From Bradyrhizobium sp. SRS-191 (GTDB taxonomy: Bacteria; Pseudomonadota; Alphaproteobacteria; Rhizobiales; Xanthobacteraceae): 64,000 nt of DNA. Positions 53,050 to 60,768 of the stretch are shown piece after piece. A program made the translations under genes and the position numbers. The DNA lies in the NCBI RefSeq assembly GCF_024586915.1, contig NZ_JANBVS010000008.1, forward strand, positions 124,001 through 188,000, read 5' to 3'. The notes beneath the pieces are model-generated. The model was given only the letters and a program-made list of their open reading frames with translations. It searched no databases and was not told the origin of the DNA. Numbering within the stretch: the first letter of the stretch is position 1; the number at the start of each line of letters is the position of its first letter.

Positions 53050-53420
53050 CTGCTGCCGCATGAGGGGCGTGTCGCGACCGTCACGAGACGTTGGCAGTGG
53101 GATGCGATGGGCGTGTGTCGACGCAGCGTGGATCAGTCCGCGCGGACGAACGGCGAGGCACGCACGGTCAAGTCGCGCGGTCCTGATATCCCGACGCTGA
53201 TATCACCCGTGCAATGCGCGTCAGCGCATTGTCGCGGCATGGTGGCCAGCAAGCCGGCGCACCAGGGAGAACGCGAAGCAGCCGTTAAAACCGTTGCGCG
53301 GGGAAGGCCGGGCGTTCTCGGCCAGACCTGTGGTGACTGCCGCCTGCTTTCTTTTCTGCAGGCGGGCCACGGGCGCGGCCAGCGCCCGGCCTTCCCCGCG
53401 CCCTCTATTTGTCGAGGGCG
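53050..53420. repeat. Structured dispersed repeat of the Bradyrhizobium type
   Basis: No real gene is present. Short open frames here (for example with GEREAAVKTVARGRPG and RPAFPAPS) resemble the many spurious hypothetical proteins scattered through Bradyrhizobium annotations, which implies a conserved dispersed DNA element. Its core is the long hairpin listed separately at 53297-53400. Confidence 0.6.
53297..53400. other. Long hairpin with 18-bp perfect stem
   Basis: CGCGGGGAAGGCCGGGCG (53297-53314) and CGCCCGGCCTTCCCCGCG (53383-53400) are exact reverse complements. Nested inside is a second stem, CCGCCTGC (53340-53347) with GCAGGCGG (53358-53365). The layered pairing looks like a structured RNA or cruciform rather than a plain terminator. 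Confidence 0.75.
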
Positions 53421-53520
53421 GTGAGTTTCAGCACAGCTCGGGCGCATCGTGCCGCGAGGACGAAGGTGCGCGCATTCAACTCTGTCTCGGAGGCAACGCC
53501 GCCAACGCCAACCTCCGCTG

Positions 53521-53638
53521 TCGTCCCTGCGAACGCAGGGACCCATAACCACAGGGTGCAGTTGTCTTGCACGGGACTAGCAGTGTGCATGCTTCAAAGA
53601 TCACTCGGTATGAGTCGCTGCATTCGCAGGGACGACAC
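53521..53638. repeat. 118-bp intergenic repeat, copy 1
   Basis: Starts TCGTCCCTGCGAACGCAGGG and ends CGCAGGGACGACAC, so the ends are inverted. It carries the shared GACCCATAACC and a CAGGGTGCAGTTGTCTTGC segment. A second copy lies 204 bp on. Confidence 0.8.
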
Positions 53639-53724
53639 CGGTTGGCTTGGCGCGCGACCGGCCGCCATGAAGGGGTCGCGCATCAGCCTTTCGGAGGCAA
53701 CGCTGCCAGCGCGCCCCTCCGCTG

Positions 53725-53842
53725 TCGTCCCTGCGAACGCAGGGACCCATAACCCCAGGGTGCAGTTATCTTGCACGGGACTAGCAGCGTGCCTGTTTCG
53801 GAGATCACGCGGTATGGGTCCCTGCGTTCGCAGGGACGACAC
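53725..53842. repeat. 118-bp intergenic repeat, copy 2
   Basis: Direct copy of 53521-53638 with few changes; here the right end keeps GGTATGGGTCCCTGCG so the inverted ends pair better. The 86-bp spacer between copies also repeats upstream of copy 1 (GGAGGCAACGC, CCTCCGCTG), so the duplicated unit is larger, about 204 bp. Confidence 0.8.
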
Positions 53843-53914
53843 TGTTTGCTGGGCGTCAGCTCGATCTTCATCACCCGTGGCGACACCGATACCGTGACCG
53901 ATCTCCGGCCAAGC

Positions 53915-54673
53915 TCACTCCCTGTTCGCCGGCGTCTGAACAAATCCCCGGTTCCAGGTCGGGCTGATCAGGATCTCGTTGACGCACACCCGCGGCGGCA
54001 TGCTGGCCACGAACGCGATGGTGCGGCCGAGATCTTCCGGCTGCAGCATCCGCGCCTGCTCCTCGGCGCTCGGCACCACCGGGCGCTGCTCCAAGATCGG
54101 CGTTGCAACCTCGCCTGGCATCAGGCAGCAGGCGCGCAAGCCATTCACACATTCCTCCATGTTGAAGGAATGCGTCAGCGCCAGCACCGCGTGCTTGGTC
54201 GCGGTGTAGGCCGGCCCCGGCATTTTCGAGACGTGGCGGCCGGCCCAGGAAGAGACGTTGATGATGGTGCCGTCCTGTTGCTTGCGCATCGCCGGCAGTA
54301 CCGCCTTCATGCAATACAACACGCCGTTGAGATTGATCTCGACCAGCTGGTTCCAGCCGTCGAGCGTCATGTCGTCCCAGCGCCGCCGCGGCACGTTCAC
54401 GCCGGCCGAGTTGACCAGCAGATCGATCCGGCCGTGCCGCATCAGGATCGCATCGGCCGCGGCCTGCACGTCGGCCGCCTGGGCGACGTCGATCACCACC
54501 GCTTCCGCCGTGCCGCCATCGGCCGCGACCTTGGCCACCACGGCATCGAGCGCCGTCTTGCGCCGGCCCGACACCACGACGGTCCAGCCCTCGGCGGCGA
54601 GCGCCAGTGCGCCGGCCTCGCCGATGCCCGTGCCGCCGCCGGTGATCCACGCGATTCGTTTCCCCCTGGTCAT
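53915..54673 (-). CDS. SDR-family oxidoreductase
   Basis: A 252-residue classical short-chain dehydrogenase/reductase. The cofactor motif TGGGTGIG is near residue 12, NSAGVN near 87, and the catalytic Ser (NVSSWAG), Tyr and Lys (YTATKHA) are intact. Substrate cannot be told; an Arg after the first strand (SGRRKTA) favours NADP. It is divergent from matB across 179 bp, so a shared control region is possible. Confidence 0.9.
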   Translation of the reverse strand: MTRGKRIAWITGGGTGIGEAGALALAAEGWTVVVSGRRKTALDAVVAKVAADGGTAEAVVIDVAQAADVQAAADAILMRHGRIDLLVNSAGVNVPRRRWDDMTLDGWNQLVEINLNGVLYCMKAVLPAMRKQQDGTIINVSSWAGRHVSKMPGPAYTATKHAVLALTHSFNMEECVNGLRACCLMPGEVATPILEQRPVVPSAEEQARMLQPEDLGRTIAFVASMPPRVCVNEILISPTWNRGFVQTPANRE

Positions 54674-54852
54674 TTCCTGGCGTCTCCCGTTGCCTTCGAA
54701 AGGGCGTTTTTGCTAAGGCAGCCTCGATCAGAGACGGCAGCCCCGGCCTTTCAGCCGCCGCCATCCGCCGTCCGGGCCCTTTTCGTCTTCGTCGAGCACG
54801 ATGTTCCGCCGGCTGGCACTGCCGGCCGGCCACCGCTCCAGGGGAATGTTGC

Positions 54853-56379
54853 ATGAACCAGTCCGCCAACGCCAATCTGTTCGCCCGCCTGTTCGACGGT
54901 CTCGACGATCCCAGCCGCCTTGCGATCGAGACCCATGACGGCCAGCGCATCACCTATGGCGATTTGATCGCGCGTGCGGGCCGGATGGCGAATGTGCTGG
55001 TGGCCCGCGGCGTGAAGCCGGGCGATCGCGTCGCGGCGCAGACCGAGAAATCGGTGTCGGGCCTGGTGCTCTATCTCGCCACCGTGCGGGCCGGCGGCGT
55101 CTATCTGCCGCTCAACACCGCCTATACGCTCAACGAGCTCGACTATTTCATCGGCGATGCCGAGCCGACCGTCGTGGTGTGCGATCCGTCGAAAGCCGAG
55201 GGCATCGGCGCGCTCGCGGCCAAGGTCGGCGCCAAGGTGGAAACGCTGGATGCGTCGGGCAAGGGCTCTTTGACCGACGCTGCCGACAAGGCGGAGACCG
55301 CGTTCACCACCGTGCCGCGGACGTCGGACGATCTCGCCGCCATTCTCTATACGTCGGGCACCACCGGCCGCTCCAAGGGGGCGATGCTGAGCCACGACAA
55401 TCTCGCCTCGAACTCGCTGACCCTGATCGACTACTGGCGCTTCACCAAGGACGATGTCCTGATCCACGCGCTGCCGATCTATCATACGCATGGCCTGTTC
55501 GTGGCCAGCAACGTGACGCTGTTCGCGCGGGCGTCGATGATCTTCCTGCCGAAGCTCGATCCGGACCTGATCATCAACCTGATGGCGAGGGCCACCGTGC
55601 TGATGGGCGTGCCGACCTTCTACACGCGGCTGTTGCAGAATCCCCGGCTGAGCAAAGAGACCACCAGCCACATGCGTCTCTTCATCTCCGGCTCGGCGCC
55701 GCTGCTCGCCGACACCCATCGCGAATGGTTCGCGCGCACCGGCCACGCCGTGCTCGAGCGTTACGGCATGACCGAGACCAACATGAACACGTCGAATCCC
55801 TATGAGGGCGAGCGCGTGCCCGGCGCGGTCGGCTTCCCGCTGCCCGGCGTGGCCGTGCGCGTCACCGATCCGGAGACCGGCAAGGAGCTCGCGCGCGACG
55901 ACATCGGCATGATCGAGGTGAAGGGCCCGAACGTGTTTAAGGGCTATTGGCGGATGCCGGAGAAGACCAAGTCGGAATTCCGCGACGACGGTTTCTTCAT
56001 CACCGGCGACCTCGGCAAGATCGATGGCCAAGGCTACGTCCACATCGTCGGGCGCGGCAAGGACCTCGTGATCTCCGGCGGCTTCAACGTCTATCCGAAG
56101 GAGATCGAAAGCGAGATCGACGCCATGCCGGGCGTGGTGGAGTCGGCCGTGATCGGCGTGCCCCATGCCGATTTCGGCGAGGGCGTCACGGCCGTGGTCG
56201 TGCGACATCCCGGCGCCGATGTCAGCGAGGCCGGCGTGCTGAAGGGCCTCGATGGCCGGCTCGCCAAATTCAAGATGCCCAAACGCGTGTTCGTGGTCGA
56301 CGAGCTGCCGCGCAACACCATGGGCAAGGTGCAGAAGAACGTGCTGCGTGACCAGTACAAGGACATCTACAGCAAGTGA
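54853..56379 (+). CDS. matB: Malonyl-CoA synthetase
   Basis: A 508-residue acyl-adenylating enzyme, closely resembling Rhodopseudomonas MatB, which ligates malonate or methylmalonate to CoA. The AMP-binding signature YTSGTTGRSKGAM (about residue 165), RYGMTETNM, the GDLGKID hinge region and the C-terminal catalytic Lys in RNTMGKVQK are intact. It would let malonate enter fatty acid or polyketide synthesis. No malonate transporter (matC) or decarboxylase (matA) adjoins it. Confidence 0.94.
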   Translation: MNQSANANLFARLFDGLDDPSRLAIETHDGQRITYGDLIARAGRMANVLVARGVKPGDRVAAQTEKSVSGLVLYLATVRAGGVYLPLNTAYTLNELDYFIGDAEPTVVVCDPSKAEGIGALAAKVGAKVETLDASGKGSLTDAADKAETAFTTVPRTSDDLAAILYTSGTTGRSKGAMLSHDNLASNSLTLIDYWRFTKDDVLIHALPIYHTHGLFVASNVTLFARASMIFLPKLDPDLIINLMARATVLMGVPTFYTRLLQNPRLSKETTSHMRLFISGSAPLLADTHREWFARTGHAVLERYGMTETNMNTSNPYEGERVPGAVGFPLPGVAVRVTDPETGKELARDDIGMIEVKGPNVFKGYWRMPEKTKSEFRDDGFFITGDLGKIDGQGYVHIVGRGKDLVISGGFNVYPKEIESEIDAMPGVVESAVIGVPHADFGEGVTAVVVRHPGADVSEAGVLKGLDGRLAKFKMPKRVFVVDELPRNTMGKVQKNVLRDQYKDIYSK

Positions 56380-56386
56380 CGGCGAC

Positions 56387-56644
56387 TCAGCGCCGTCGTC
56401 CGATGGCCAGGCCCGCGAGCGCGGCCAGCGGCGGCGCGGCGCAGATCAGCACGAACTCCAGCACGGCAAGCGAAGCGATTTCGTGCTGGATCGCGATGGC
56501 GAGGCATGCCGCGAACAGTCCGGCGGCCGTAAAGCCGAGCACGCAGGTCAGCGGCTCCTCCGCAGGCTCCCGCGACGACGCGTTGCGGGCTGGCAGCGCA
56601 GCCGGGCGTTCGGTGGTTGTCGGCCGGACCGTTGGAACGGGCAT
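56387..56644 (-). CDS. Small membrane protein of unknown function
   Basis: An 85-residue protein with a Thr/Pro-rich N-terminal 30 residues and two hydrophobic helices (about 32-52 and 58-80), ending in GRRR. No family is recognised. It lies tail to tail with matB, 7 bp apart, and could be spurious, though the two clean helices favour a real gene. Confidence 0.5.
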   Translation of the reverse strand: MPVPTVRPTTTERPAALPARNASSREPAEEPLTCVLGFTAAGLFAACLAIAIQHEIASLAVLEFVLICAAPPLAALAGLAIGRRR

Positions 56645-57101
56645 CGGACCTCCCTGCAGCGCGCCTTTTTGACGGGACTTGGCCGCAGCCTAGGCCACGC
56701 GGGGAGGACCGGACATGCGGCAAAATCAACCACGGGCAAGATACGGGCGTCTGCTTTGCAACGAACCTGCAGTCACCGCGATGACTTGCCATGGGGCCGG
56801 GGGCGAGGGCGTTCGTCCCGCGAATCTTTCCGGGCAGGTTTGCAGAATCGACGCCTTGGGCACGCCGTTCTCTACGAAACCGGCTGGTCCCGGTCCGTAG
56901 TTAAGCGGTGAATCAATGCTCTACGACCTGCGTTATTTACTAGGCTTGTCGGCTGAACCGATCATCGGGAGGAGCTAGAAGTGAACCGTAATTCTTGTTT
57001 CACGGCCGACCCTGGGTTCTGGTATACCACGGCGACCATTGATCCTTTTTTCACCGACGCCGTAGTACTGAATCGTCGTTCGGATTCGGGACATTTGTCC
57101 G
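56645..57101. other. Gene-poor region upstream of sdhCDAB
   Basis: No convincing gene. A 48-residue GTG-started frame (56981-57127) has a good GGGAGGAG ribosome-like site eight bases upstream, but it overlaps the likely sdh promoter and has no recognisable features. Confidence 0.4.
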
Positions 57102-57130
57102 TTGCAACACCTGTTCCTTCTCCGTAAATA
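57102..57130 (+). promoter_or_regulatory. Probable sigma-70-type promoter of sdhCDAB
   Basis: TTGCAA (57102-57107), a 17-bp spacer, then TAAATA (57125-57130), about 73 bp upstream of the sdhC ATG. Three matches to the -35 and four to the -10 consensus; the start of transcription would be near 57137. Confidence 0.45.
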
Positions 57131-57203
57131 AAGCCCGCCTGCCGATCCCACACGGCCGCAAGCCCTTCCGTTCACGGCCCACAAGAAATCATCAAAGCAA
57201 CCA

Positions 57204-57602
57204 ATGACAGCCAGGATCGAACGACCGCTTTCGCCGCATCTGCAAACCTACCGTTGGACGCTGACGATGATCCTGTCGATCGTCCATCGCGCCACGGGTG
57301 TTGCACTGTATTTCGGGACGCTGCTGCTGGCCTGGTGGTTGATCGCCGCCGCGTCCGGTCCCAGCGCCTACTCCTATGTCCAGGGCTTCATGGGCAGCTT
57401 CCTCGGCCGCCTGATCGTGTTCGGCTACACCTGGGCGCTGCTGCATCACCTGCTGTCGGGCATCCGTCACTTCGTCTGGGATCTCGGCTACGGCTTCAAG
57501 CCGAACGAGCGCGAGACTTTGACCTGGGGCGCACTGATCGGCGGCATCAGCCTGACCGTTCTGGTGTGGATCGTGGCCTACGCAGTCGGAGGCGGCCGAT
57601 GA
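57204..57602 (+). CDS. sdhC: Succinate dehydrogenase cytochrome b556 subunit
   Basis: A 132-residue membrane anchor of complex II with three transmembrane helices. The SIVHRATGV segment and the LLHHLLSGIRHFVWD segment with haem-ligand His are family hallmarks. It binds haem b and ubiquinone with SdhD. It starts the sdhCDAB operon and overlaps sdhD by 4 bp (ATGA). Confidence 0.96.
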   Translation: MTARIERPLSPHLQTYRWTLTMILSIVHRATGVALYFGTLLLAWWLIAAASGPSAYSYVQGFMGSFLGRLIVFGYTWALLHHLLSGIRHFVWDLGYGFKPNERETLTWGALIGGISLTVLVWIVAYAVGGGR

Positions 57603-57997
57603 GCAACGCACGCGCAAAATCGATGCGGACTCCGCTGGGCCGCGTCCGCAATCTCGGTGCCGCCCACTCCGGCACCGGTGACTTCTGGCGTCAGCGCATC
57701 ACCGCCGTCGCCATGACCTTGCTGATCGTTCCCGTCGTCGTCGTCGTGATCATGCTGCTCGGCCGCAACCAGGCAGGTGCTGCGCAGATCCTCGGCTCGC
57801 TGCCGATCGCCCTGATCATGCTGCTGTTCGTGGTCGCCAGCTGCTGGCACATGAAGATCGGCATGCAGGTGATCATCGAGGACTACGTGCACACCGAGTC
57901 GCTCAAGCTCATCGCGATCATGGCCAACAACTTCTTTGCCGTGACCGTGGCGATCGCCTCGATCTACGCTCTCATCAAACTGTCCACTGGAGTCTAG
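57599..57997 (+). CDS. sdhD: Succinate dehydrogenase hydrophobic anchor subunit
   Basis: A 132-residue protein with three transmembrane helices, the second membrane anchor of complex II. GDFWRQRITAVAM and the HMKIGMQVIIEDYVH segment, with a haem-ligand His, match alphaproteobacterial SdhD. Start ATG overlaps the sdhC stop; sdhA follows 3 bp after the stop. Confidence 0.95.
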   Translation: MSNARAKSMRTPLGRVRNLGAAHSGTGDFWRQRITAVAMTLLIVPVVVVVIMLLGRNQAGAAQILGSLPIALIMLLFVVASCWHMKIGMQVIIEDYVHTESLKLIAIMANNFFAVTVAIASIYALIKLSTGV

Positions 57998-58000
57998 CGA

Positions 58001-59839
58001 ATGGCCGGCGGAGCAAATGGCAGCGCGAACGGCGCGCCCGCGACGAACGGAAAAGCCTATCCGATCGAGGACCACACCTACGACGTCGTCGTGGTCGGCG
58101 CTGGCGGCGCGGGCCTGCGCGCGGTGGTCGGCTGCAGCGAGGCGGGCCTGCGCACCGCCTGCATCACCAAGGTGTTCCCGACACGCTCGCACACCGTGGC
58201 GGCGCAGGGCGGCATCTCGGCCTCGCTCGGCAACATGCACCAGGACGACTGGCGCTGGCACATGTACGACACCGTCAAGGGGTCGGACTGGCTCGGCGAC
58301 CAGGATGCCATCGAGTACATGGTGCGCAACGCGCCTGACGCCGTCTACGAGCTCGAGCATTGGGGTGTCCCGTTCTCGCGCACCGAAGACGGCAAGATCT
58401 ATCAGCGCCCGTTCGGCGGCATGACCATGGACTACGGCAAGGGCCAGGCGCAGCGCACCTGCGCCGCCGCCGATCGTACCGGTCACGCGATGCTGCACAC
58501 GATGTATGGCCAGTCGCTGCGCCATGCCGCGGAGTTCTTCATCGAGTACTTCGCCATCGACCTCATCATGGACGATCAGGGTACCTGCCGCGGCGTGATC
58601 GCGCTGCGCATGGATGACGGCACCTTGCATCGCTTCCGCGCCCAGACCACGATCCTGGCGACCGGCGGCTATGGCCGCGCCTACGCCTCCTGCACCTCGG
58701 CGCACACCTGCACCGGCGATGGCGGCGGCATGGCGCTGCGCGCCGGCCTGCCGCTCCAGGACATGGAGTTCGTGCAGTTCCACCCGACCGGCATCTACGG
58801 CTCGGGCTGTCTGGTCACCGAGGGCGCGCGCGGCGAAGGCGGCTATCTCGTCAATTCCGAGGGCGAGCGCTTCATGGAGCGCTATGCGCCGTCGGCGAAG
58901 GACCTCGCCTCGCGCGACGTCGTCTCGCGCGCGATGACCATCGAGATCCGCGAGGGCCGCGGCGTCGGCAAGAAGAAGGACCACATCTTCCTGCATCTCG
59001 ACCATCTCGATCCGAAGGTGCTGGCCGAGCGTCTGCCGGGCATCTCCGAATCGGCCAAGATCTTCGCCAATGTCGACGTCACCCGCGAGCCGATCCCGAT
59101 CGTGCCGACGGTGCACTACAACATGGGCGGCATCCCGACGAACTATCATGCCGAGGTCCTGACCAAGAAGGACGGCGACGACAACGCGATCGTCCCGGGC
59201 CTGATGGCGGTGGGCGAGGCGGCCTGCGTTTCCGTTCACGGCGCCAACCGGCTGGGCTCAAACTCGCTGATCGACCTCGTGGTGTTCGGCCGCGCTGCCG
59301 CGCTGCGGCTGGCCGAGAAGCTGACGCCGAACGGCAAGCAGCCCGACCTGCCGAAGGACTCCGCCGACAAGGCGCTCGGCCGGCTCGACCATTATCGCTA
59401 CGCCTCGGGCGGCACGCCGACCGCGAAGCTGCGCGAGAGCATGCAGCACGTCATGCAGACCAACTGCGCCGTGTTCCGCACCGGCGAGGTGCTGCAGGAA
59501 GGCCATAACCTGATCCACAAGGTGTATGGCGGCATCGGTGACATCGCGGTCTCCGACCGCTCGCTGGTGTGGAATTCCGATCTCATCGAGACGCTGGAGT
59601 TCGACAACCTCATCGCCCAGGCGGTGGTGACGATGGACTCGGCTAACAACCGCACCGAAAGCCGCGGCGCCCATGCCCGCGAGGATTTTCCGGATCGCGA
59701 CGACAAGAACTGGATGAAGCACACGCTGGCGTGGATCGACAACAAGGACGGCAAGACCACGATCGATTTCCGCCCGGTGCACAACTACACCATGACCAAC
59801 GACGTGCAGTACATCCCGCCCAAGGCACGCGTGTACTGA
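58001..59839 (+). CDS. sdhA: Succinate dehydrogenase flavoprotein subunit
   Basis: A 612-residue catalytic subunit of complex II that oxidises succinate to fumarate. The FAD-binding VVVGAGGAGLRA, the covalent-FAD His in TRSHTVAAQGG, the active-site HPTGIYGSG and RGEGG segments, and HGANRLGSNSL are intact. The N terminus has a short Gly/Asn/Ala-rich extension before the fold. Part of sdhCDAB. Confidence 0.97.
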   Translation: MAGGANGSANGAPATNGKAYPIEDHTYDVVVVGAGGAGLRAVVGCSEAGLRTACITKVFPTRSHTVAAQGGISASLGNMHQDDWRWHMYDTVKGSDWLGDQDAIEYMVRNAPDAVYELEHWGVPFSRTEDGKIYQRPFGGMTMDYGKGQAQRTCAAADRTGHAMLHTMYGQSLRHAAEFFIEYFAIDLIMDDQGTCRGVIALRMDDGTLHRFRAQTTILATGGYGRAYASCTSAHTCTGDGGGMALRAGLPLQDMEFVQFHPTGIYGSGCLVTEGARGEGGYLVNSEGERFMERYAPSAKDLASRDVVSRAMTIEIREGRGVGKKKDHIFLHLDHLDPKVLAERLPGISESAKIFANVDVTREPIPIVPTVHYNMGGIPTNYHAEVLTKKDGDDNAIVPGLMAVGEAACVSVHGANRLGSNSLIDLVVFGRAAALRLAEKLTPNGKQPDLPKDSADKALGRLDHYRYASGGTPTAKLRESMQHVMQTNCAVFRTGEVLQEGHNLIHKVYGGIGDIAVSDRSLVWNSDLIETLEFDNLIAQAVVTMDSANNRTESRGAHAREDFPDRDDKNWMKHTLAWIDNKDGKTTIDFRPVHNYTMTNDVQYIPPKARVY

Positions 59840-59872
59840 GTCCTGCAGTCATAACCAAGAAGGCCTACCGAA

Positions 59873-60655
59873 ATGGCTGAGTTCGCACTTCCGAAGAATT
59901 CGCAGATCACCGGCGGCAAGACCTGGCCGAAGCCGGCAGGCGCCACCGAACTCCGCGAGTTCAGGGTCTATCGCTGGAATCCGGACGACGGCAAGAATCC
60001 GAGCGTCGACACCTATTATGTCGACGTCAACGATTGCGGTCCGATGGTTCTCGACGGCCTGATCTGGATCAAGAACCACATCGATCCGTCGCTGACCTTC
60101 CGCCGCTCCTGCCGCGAGGGCGTGTGCGGCTCCTGCGCGATGAACATCGACGGCCAGAACACGCTGGCCTGCACCCGCTCGATGCACGACGTGAAGGACG
60201 GCGCGGTCAAGATCAACCCGCTGCCGCACCAGCCGGTGGTCAAGGACCTGGTGCCTGACCTCACCAATTTCTACGCGCAGTATGCCTCGATCGAGCCGTG
60301 GCTGAAGACGACCACGCCGACGCCGCAGAAGGAATGGAAGCAGACTCACGAGGACCGCGAGAAGCTCGACGGCCTCTACGAGTGCATCCTGTGCGCCTGC
60401 TGCTCGACCTCGTGCCCGAGCTACTGGTGGAACAGCGAACGCTATCTCGGGCCGGCCGCGCTGCTGCAGGCGACGCGCTGGGTCAAGGACAGCCGCGACG
60501 AGGCCACCGGTGAGCGGCTCGACAATCTCGAGGATCCGTTCCGGCTGTATCGCTGCCACACCATCATGAACTGCGCCAAGGCCTGCCCGAAGGGGCTGAA
60601 CCCGGCCGAGGCGATCGCCGAGCTGAAGCTCAAGCTGGTCGAGCGGCAGATCTGA
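59873..60655 (+). CDS. sdhB: Succinate dehydrogenase iron-sulfur subunit
   Basis: A 260-residue subunit carrying three iron-sulfur clusters from FAD to quinone. The 2Fe-2S ligands are in CREGVCGSCAM and the following C, the 4Fe-4S ligands in CILCACCSTSC, and the 3Fe-4S ligands in CHTIMNCAKACPKG; all are present. It ends the operon and is followed by a strong hairpin. Confidence 0.97.
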   Translation: MAEFALPKNSQITGGKTWPKPAGATELREFRVYRWNPDDGKNPSVDTYYVDVNDCGPMVLDGLIWIKNHIDPSLTFRRSCREGVCGSCAMNIDGQNTLACTRSMHDVKDGAVKINPLPHQPVVKDLVPDLTNFYAQYASIEPWLKTTTPTPQKEWKQTHEDREKLDGLYECILCACCSTSCPSYWWNSERYLGPAALLQATRWVKDSRDEATGERLDNLEDPFRLYRCHTIMNCAKACPKGLNPAEAIAELKLKLVERQI

Positions 60656-60677
60656 CCGGGCGATAGTGATATATCAG

Positions 60678-60709
60678 TGCGCCCGGAACCGGCAGAGGTT
60701 CCGGGCGCA
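60678..60709 (+). terminator. Hairpin downstream of sdhB
   Basis: TGCGCCCGGAACC and GGTTCCGGGCGCA form a perfect 13-bp stem with a 6-base loop, 22 bp past the sdhB stop. The T run after it is weak (CTACTTTG), so termination may be Rho-aided or the stem may protect the mRNA 3' end. Confidence 0.6.
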
Positions 60710-60768
60710 GCTACTTTGTAGCCGACGCCGATTGCGTTAAGCTCCGAGCCCTTTGGGCCGGAGCGACC

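Noticed and set aside
53521..53842. CRISPR array
   Set aside because: Only two units of 118 bp with related rather than unique spacers and no cas genes nearby.
53771..54856. 361-codon plus-strand frame over the SDR gene
   Set aside because: Antisense to an SDR with intact catalytic residues; begins inside a repeat.
56981..57127. 48-residue GTG-started frame before sdhC
   Set aside because: Despite a good GGGAGGAG site, its end overlaps the likely -10 of the sdh promoter and the sequence has no protein-like features.
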